In this document: positions 60,771-64,000 of the stretch, in pieces | Layout of the letters: every line of letters begins with the position of its first letter | Numbering within the stretch: position 1 is the first letter of the stretch | DNA from: Candidatus Obscuribacter sp. | GTDB lineage: Bacteria; Cyanobacteriota; Vampirovibrionia; Obscuribacterales; Obscuribacteraceae | Reading direction: 5' to 3' | DNA length: 64,000 bases | Assembly (NCBI GenBank): GCA_016712465.1 | Contig: JADJQZ010000001.1 | Span: 682,001 to 746,000, forward strand | The notes under the pieces: generated by a model | The model's input: only the letters and a program-made list of their open reading frames with translations | Told to the model about the DNA's origin: nothing | The model's database searches: none | Translations under genes and position numbers: made by a program

Positions 60771-61670
60771 CTAAATGTGATTTAGGATTTCGTCATAGCG
60801 GGCGGCTACGGCCGTAAGAAGATGGTCCGGCAGCACTTTCGCGGCTTTCTCTTCGCGCCGGGGCTTAAGAGAATGGCTGACTATCTCTTCGTATTCGGCC
60901 GGGACATGGTGTCCATAGTGGGCCCAGATGAAGCGTATGCCGCGCGATGCTGCCACAATGCCGTCTTTACTGAGGCTGTCACCAATGAACATGCATTCCT
61001 GCGGATAAACATCGAAGTCTTCCAGAATGCGATCCAGACCGTGGGGACAGGGTTTCTCGTAAGACTGAGGCAGGGTGAAGAAGCTGGATTTGATGTTGCT
61101 GCTGGAGTTGAGCAGGGAGGAGAGGCGCTTCCTGCCGTATTCGAAAGTAATCGGCTGGAATATGTCGTTCTTGCTTGGTTCTCTCGTTTCCAGGGCATAA
61201 ACGGCGTCCAGCAGACCATCAAAGAGCTGCTGATTGCGTACCCGGGCCATGAAATCAGGAGCGTCGCTTAAGGCTACCACCTTGATGCCCTGGCTTTTCA
61301 AAGCTGCCAGCGTATCGAGCACGGTAGGGAAGGGGCGCAGGTACTTCTCCCGGTTGCTGTCCAGGGCTTCCCAGAAGGGCTGCACTATGCGTCCGGTGAA
61401 CTCGTCCACTTTATCTTTATAGTGTTTCCAGGCGAAGCTGGTCTCTTCGAGGAGCCACGGGTATTCGTGCGTGCCACGGCGTTCGATGACGTGGCCTATG
61501 TCCTGGGACAGTTCGTCCACGGAAACTTTGACCTCCTGGCTCATCTCTCGCACAAAATCGCGGATGGCAGGAACAAAGTAGTCCCAGAATGATGAAAGGG
61601 TACCGTCTACGTCGGTGATGACCAACTTGGTGCGTATTGCTGTTTTGTTTGGATTGACAATGGTCTGCAT
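60771..61670 (-). CDS. HAD-superfamily phosphatase
   Basis: 299 residues. HAD motif I is ITDVDGTLSS, motif II ALSDAPDF (VVALSDAP), then a helical cap and motif III/IV at FIGDSLSKDGIVAASRG. The N-terminal half has a long cap, as in phosphoglycolate phosphatase-like enzymes. GAGAAAAGAAT precedes ATG. Substrate unknown; it converges on the SDR-like gene. Confidence 0.85.
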   Translation of the reverse strand: MQTIVNPNKTAIRTKLVITDVDGTLSSFWDYFVPAIRDFVREMSQEVKVSVDELSQDIGHVIERRGTHEYPWLLEETSFAWKHYKDKVDEFTGRIVQPFWEALDSNREKYLRPFPTVLDTLAALKSQGIKVVALSDAPDFMARVRNQQLFDGLLDAVYALETREPSKNDIFQPITFEYGRKRLSSLLNSSSNIKSSFFTLPQSYEKPCPHGLDRILEDFDVYPQECMFIGDSLSKDGIVAASRGIRFIWAHYGHHVPAEYEEIVSHSLKPRREEKAAKVLPDHLLTAVAARYDEILNHI

Positions 61671-61818
61671 GATTCTTTTCTCTATCTTCTGTCTTGCTTT
61701 TGGTTTCTATTTTCTTAGTTGCTATCCAATCAGCTTGACTTAAAATGGGTAAACATCAAGTTAAGATGCCGGTTCGCGCAAAACTTATTCATCAAACTTC
61801 TTGAATACGCAAAAAAAC

Positions 61819-62841
61819 ATGACTGTTTACAAACCTGGAAATGCAATCTGTGTGGCGTCTTTCGGTTCCTTCCTGGCTTTGGCTTTGCAAATCGGCGCAC
61901 CTTTTTACTTAACAGCCGGGAACATAAAAACTCCCGCTGCAACCGCTGCAGAAGCTAGACCCGAGCCTGAAAATAGCGGCGCTCATGGTAAAAGTCCGGT
62001 GAAGGCGGAAGCGGAAGCTACTCTCGGAGCCGCCCATGGAGAGGTTGCGCTAAATGGTTCTATCGATTCTTCCGAAGATTCTCAAGCCCTTATCTGGCAG
62101 GTAGAAGAGAGTTCACCCGGTCTTTTCAGGGTTCTAAAAGGTAGCCAGTTTCGGGTCCGTCTTGACCAGGAACTGACCAGTGATGAGTCTCACGATGGTC
62201 AGCCGGTGGCCGCCAGTTTGGTGGATGAGCTGAAAGCCGGCCCCGTAGTGCTGGGCCGGGCTGGTGCCCAGGTGTTGGGTATCGTCAACGATGTCAGCCA
62301 CAGTCGGCGCACGATTAAGGCTTACTTACCGGGCAAGCACTGGTTGGACGCTCAGGGTCGCATCGGTTTCAATTTTTCCGGCATTGTAGATCCTTCTTCC
62401 AACCTGATTAAGATTGATGCAGTGCCCTCGGAGAAGACCAGTGTCAATCAGGTAAAGAAGACCAAAGCCCAGCTTGTGGCCAATAAAGACGGTGAATATG
62501 TAGTTAAGTATGCTGTAGGCAAGTATGCCGCCATGGATCTAGCTATCGGTACCATCGGTCTGGCCACGGGACCGGTGGGGATACTTACTAGCGCGCTGGT
62601 TTCAGGCGTAGCCGGTAGCGCCAGCAAGAACTACGCCGCCGGAAGACCTGTGGAGGATGACGAGCAGTTCTCGAAGAAGAAGGGCTTTGTCATGGGAGTG
62701 GGTAGGGGTTTACCGGGCGGTGCCATCATTCAAGGCGTGGCTACCAGCGGTAAAGATCTGGAATTGCACAAGGGCGATATCCTCACCGTCAGTTTGCGGG
62801 ACGATCTGGAAGTACTGGAGAAACGTCCGCATGGCCGTTGA
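61819..62841 (+). CDS. Secreted hypothetical protein
   Basis: 340 residues from ATG 61819 (TTG 61801 is an alternative; neither has a good ribosome site). Signal peptide-like start with hydrophobic SFGSFLALALQIGAPFY and probable cleavage near TAAEA. The middle has beta-rich segments (GSQFRVRLDQELTSD, GPVVLGRAGAQVLGIVNDV) and a Gly/Ala-rich hydrophobic stretch (AIGTIGLATGPVGILTSALVSG). Not recognised. Confidence 0.6.
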   Translation: MTVYKPGNAICVASFGSFLALALQIGAPFYLTAGNIKTPAATAAEARPEPENSGAHGKSPVKAEAEATLGAAHGEVALNGSIDSSEDSQALIWQVEESSPGLFRVLKGSQFRVRLDQELTSDESHDGQPVAASLVDELKAGPVVLGRAGAQVLGIVNDVSHSRRTIKAYLPGKHWLDAQGRIGFNFSGIVDPSSNLIKIDAVPSEKTSVNQVKKTKAQLVANKDGEYVVKYAVGKYAAMDLAIGTIGLATGPVGILTSALVSGVAGSASKNYAAGRPVEDDEQFSKKKGFVMGVGRGLPGGAIIQGVATSGKDLELHKGDILTVSLRDDLEVLEKRPHGR

Positions 62842-62847
62842 GAACCA

Positions 62848-64000
62848 TTAGCTACAGGTACCTGAGGTCTTCTCTGAGATCGGGGGCTTGCGGAAATTGG
62901 AGAGGCAACGCAGGAGTCTGAAAATATGCTCCTTCTCATGCTTCAGGGAAATAGAGATTCTCAGCCTGGCGTTGCCTTGCGCCAGGTTGCTTGGTCTAAT
63001 GGGGGCGGCAAAAATGCCGTTGTCGTAGAGATGCTCGGCAATGCGAATGGCTTGCGAGTCGGTGCCTGCCAGAATGGAAATAATTTGTGTGGACGAGGGA
63101 CCTGTTTCAAACCCCATTTTCAAGACTACTTTGCGGAAGTCTTCGGCCATTTGCAGCAGTTGCAGTCTTTCTTTGTGCATGCCCGGCACAATATCTAAGG
63201 CGGCGTCAATGGCTCCGAGGGCGGATGGCTGCATAGGCACGGCGTAGATACTTGCTTTACAGATATCTAGAAGTTGGCTTTTAACTTCATGGGAGCAGAG
63301 GAGGTAAGCGCCGGCGCAGCCCAGACCGCGAGCAAAGCTGCCAAACGCCAGACCATTACCGGCAATGTAGGAGGCCAGACCCATGCCGTTCACGCCCAAT
63401 ACGCCGGCGGCATTGGAATCGTCAAGGAGAACCTTGATGCCGAAGTTACGGTGCATCTTTTCCAGAGCCGGAACACTTTCAACTGAACCATCAAGGGCGT
63501 AAAGAGATTGATTGAGGAGCCATTTTTCCTGGCAGTCATCATAGATCTCTGAACACAGCCTCACCCGAGCATCTTCGTGTTGCCAGTGTCGGTAACTGAA
63601 CCACTTGGCTCTGGTTTCGGCGCTGTACTTTGCTAATGTCTGGGCCGTGGATCTGGGCATCAGTCTATCTACGGCGATTACAGAGCGGCTGGAGAAAAGT
63701 TCGGAGAATAGTACTTCCAAAAGCTTTGCCTCGCTCTGAAAGAGCAAGGCTGTCTCAAAGCCAGTCAGGTCGGCGAGTTTCTTTTCCACTCTGTCGTAGC
63801 CGTCAATGTTGCCTTCGCTCAAATGTGAAGACGCGTTGTTTACACCATATCTGGTGACGAATCTGATGGCGTTTTCTTTCAGGCAGGGATGAGAGGAAAG
63901 ACCCAACCAGTCGTTGCTGGCGAAAGAAATGAGAGAACGGCCGTTGTGCATGACATAGGGGCCGCTCAGGGGGGCGAAGGTATCGAGGTTGTGAAGTCTG
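62848..64000 (-). CDS. BioF/KBL-like PLP-fold protein lacking catalytic residues (partial, cut by window end)
   Basis: At least 384 residues; the frame is open to the window edge, with AONS-like residues before ATG 63951 (LHNLDTFAPLSGPYV, then SFASNDWLGL), so the 5' end is cut. The alpha-oxoamine synthase fold is clear: GVLGVNGMGLASY, and RPSNLAQGNARLRISISL at the end. The expected catalytic positions differ. The PLP lysine in TFGKG is Arg (SFARGLG), the His of DDAHG is Asn (DDSNAAG), and the ring-stacking His is missing (DRLMPRST). It probably cannot form a Schiff base, so it may be a pseudoenzyme. Confidence 0.75.
   Translation of the reverse strand, partial: RLHNLDTFAPLSGPYVMHNGRSLISFASNDWLGLSSHPCLKENAIRFVTRYGVNNASSHLSEGNIDGYDRVEKKLADLTGFETALLFQSEAKLLEVLFSELFSSRSVIAVDRLMPRSTAQTLAKYSAETRAKWFSYRHWQHEDARVRLCSEIYDDCQEKWLLNQSLYALDGSVESVPALEKMHRNFGIKVLLDDSNAAGVLGVNGMGLASYIAGNGLAFGSFARGLGCAGAYLLCSHEVKSQLLDICKASIYAVPMQPSALGAIDAALDIVPGMHKERLQLLQMAEDFRKVVLKMGFETGPSSTQIISILAGTDSQAIRIAEHLYDNGIFAAPIRPSNLAQGNARLRISISLKHEKEHIFRLLRCLSNFRKPPISEKTSGTCS

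Overview
The window reads as chromosome of a Gram-negative bacterium with moderate GC, rich in orphan proteins. TsaD, an FtsB/DivIC-like protein, a phosphohexomutase, thioredoxin and an FtsH-type protease are ordinary bacterial genes. The many small secreted Gly-rich proteins, zinc-ribbon and FHA proteins, and an oxygen-independent cobalamin pathway with CobN/ChlID would fit a non-photosynthetic cyanobacterial relative (Vampirovibrionia/Obscuribacterales-like). That placement is an inference; no rRNA or tRNA was recognised to settle it.

Region 1 (1-8.5 kb): a GT87-like membrane glycosyltransferase, a secreted amidohydrolase, a prepilin-peptidase-like protein translationally coupled to RidA, three tandem secreted Gly-rich proteins ending in a strong terminator, and divergent tsaD. 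Region 2 (8.7-14.7 kb): zinc-ribbon and FHA proteins, a long acidic/RHS-like protein, a phosphohexomutase and an FtsB-like protein, closed by a terminator. Region 3 (15-27.7 kb): CPBP protease, a probably frameshifted LysM/coiled-coil gene, a TPR-matrixin protease, two tandem paralogs of an unrecognised family, a TPR-like protein, membrane proteins and a transglutaminase-like protein. Two genes here have TATAAT exactly six bases before ATG, suggesting leaderless transcripts.

Region 4 (27.7-34.4 kb, minus strand): a beta-propeller-like protein, an 1155-residue FtsH-type protease with three AAA modules instead of one, a small anchored protein whose start region is triplicated, an anchored thioredoxin, a fasciclin-domain protein and thioredoxin A. 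Region 5 (34.8-37.9 kb, plus strand): an orphan sensor kinase, a small Cys protein and a MoeB-rhodanese protein whose start region is duplicated.

Region 6 (38.2-60.7 kb) is a cobalamin factory. A cobalamin riboswitch at about 56.1-56.3 kb precedes a minus-strand run of 13 genes: cobN, chlID, cobA, cbiE, cbiX-cbiC, cbiD, cbiL, cbiF, cbiG, cbiH-cbiJ, cobW, cobO, cbiA. The first ten are joined by 1-4 base stop/start overlaps. cobQ lies upstream on the same strand, and cbiB, cobD and an SDR-like gene diverge from it. Together they would take uroporphyrinogen III to adenosylcobinamide phosphate, except that CbiT and a precorrin-2 dehydrogenase are not in the window. Both an early chelatase (CbiX) and a late-type one (CobN/ChlID) are encoded. 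CobN and CobW carry His/Asp repeats.

Region 7 (60.8-64 kb): a HAD phosphatase, a secreted protein, and a BioF-like protein, cut by the window edge, that has lost its PLP-binding lysine and two histidines.
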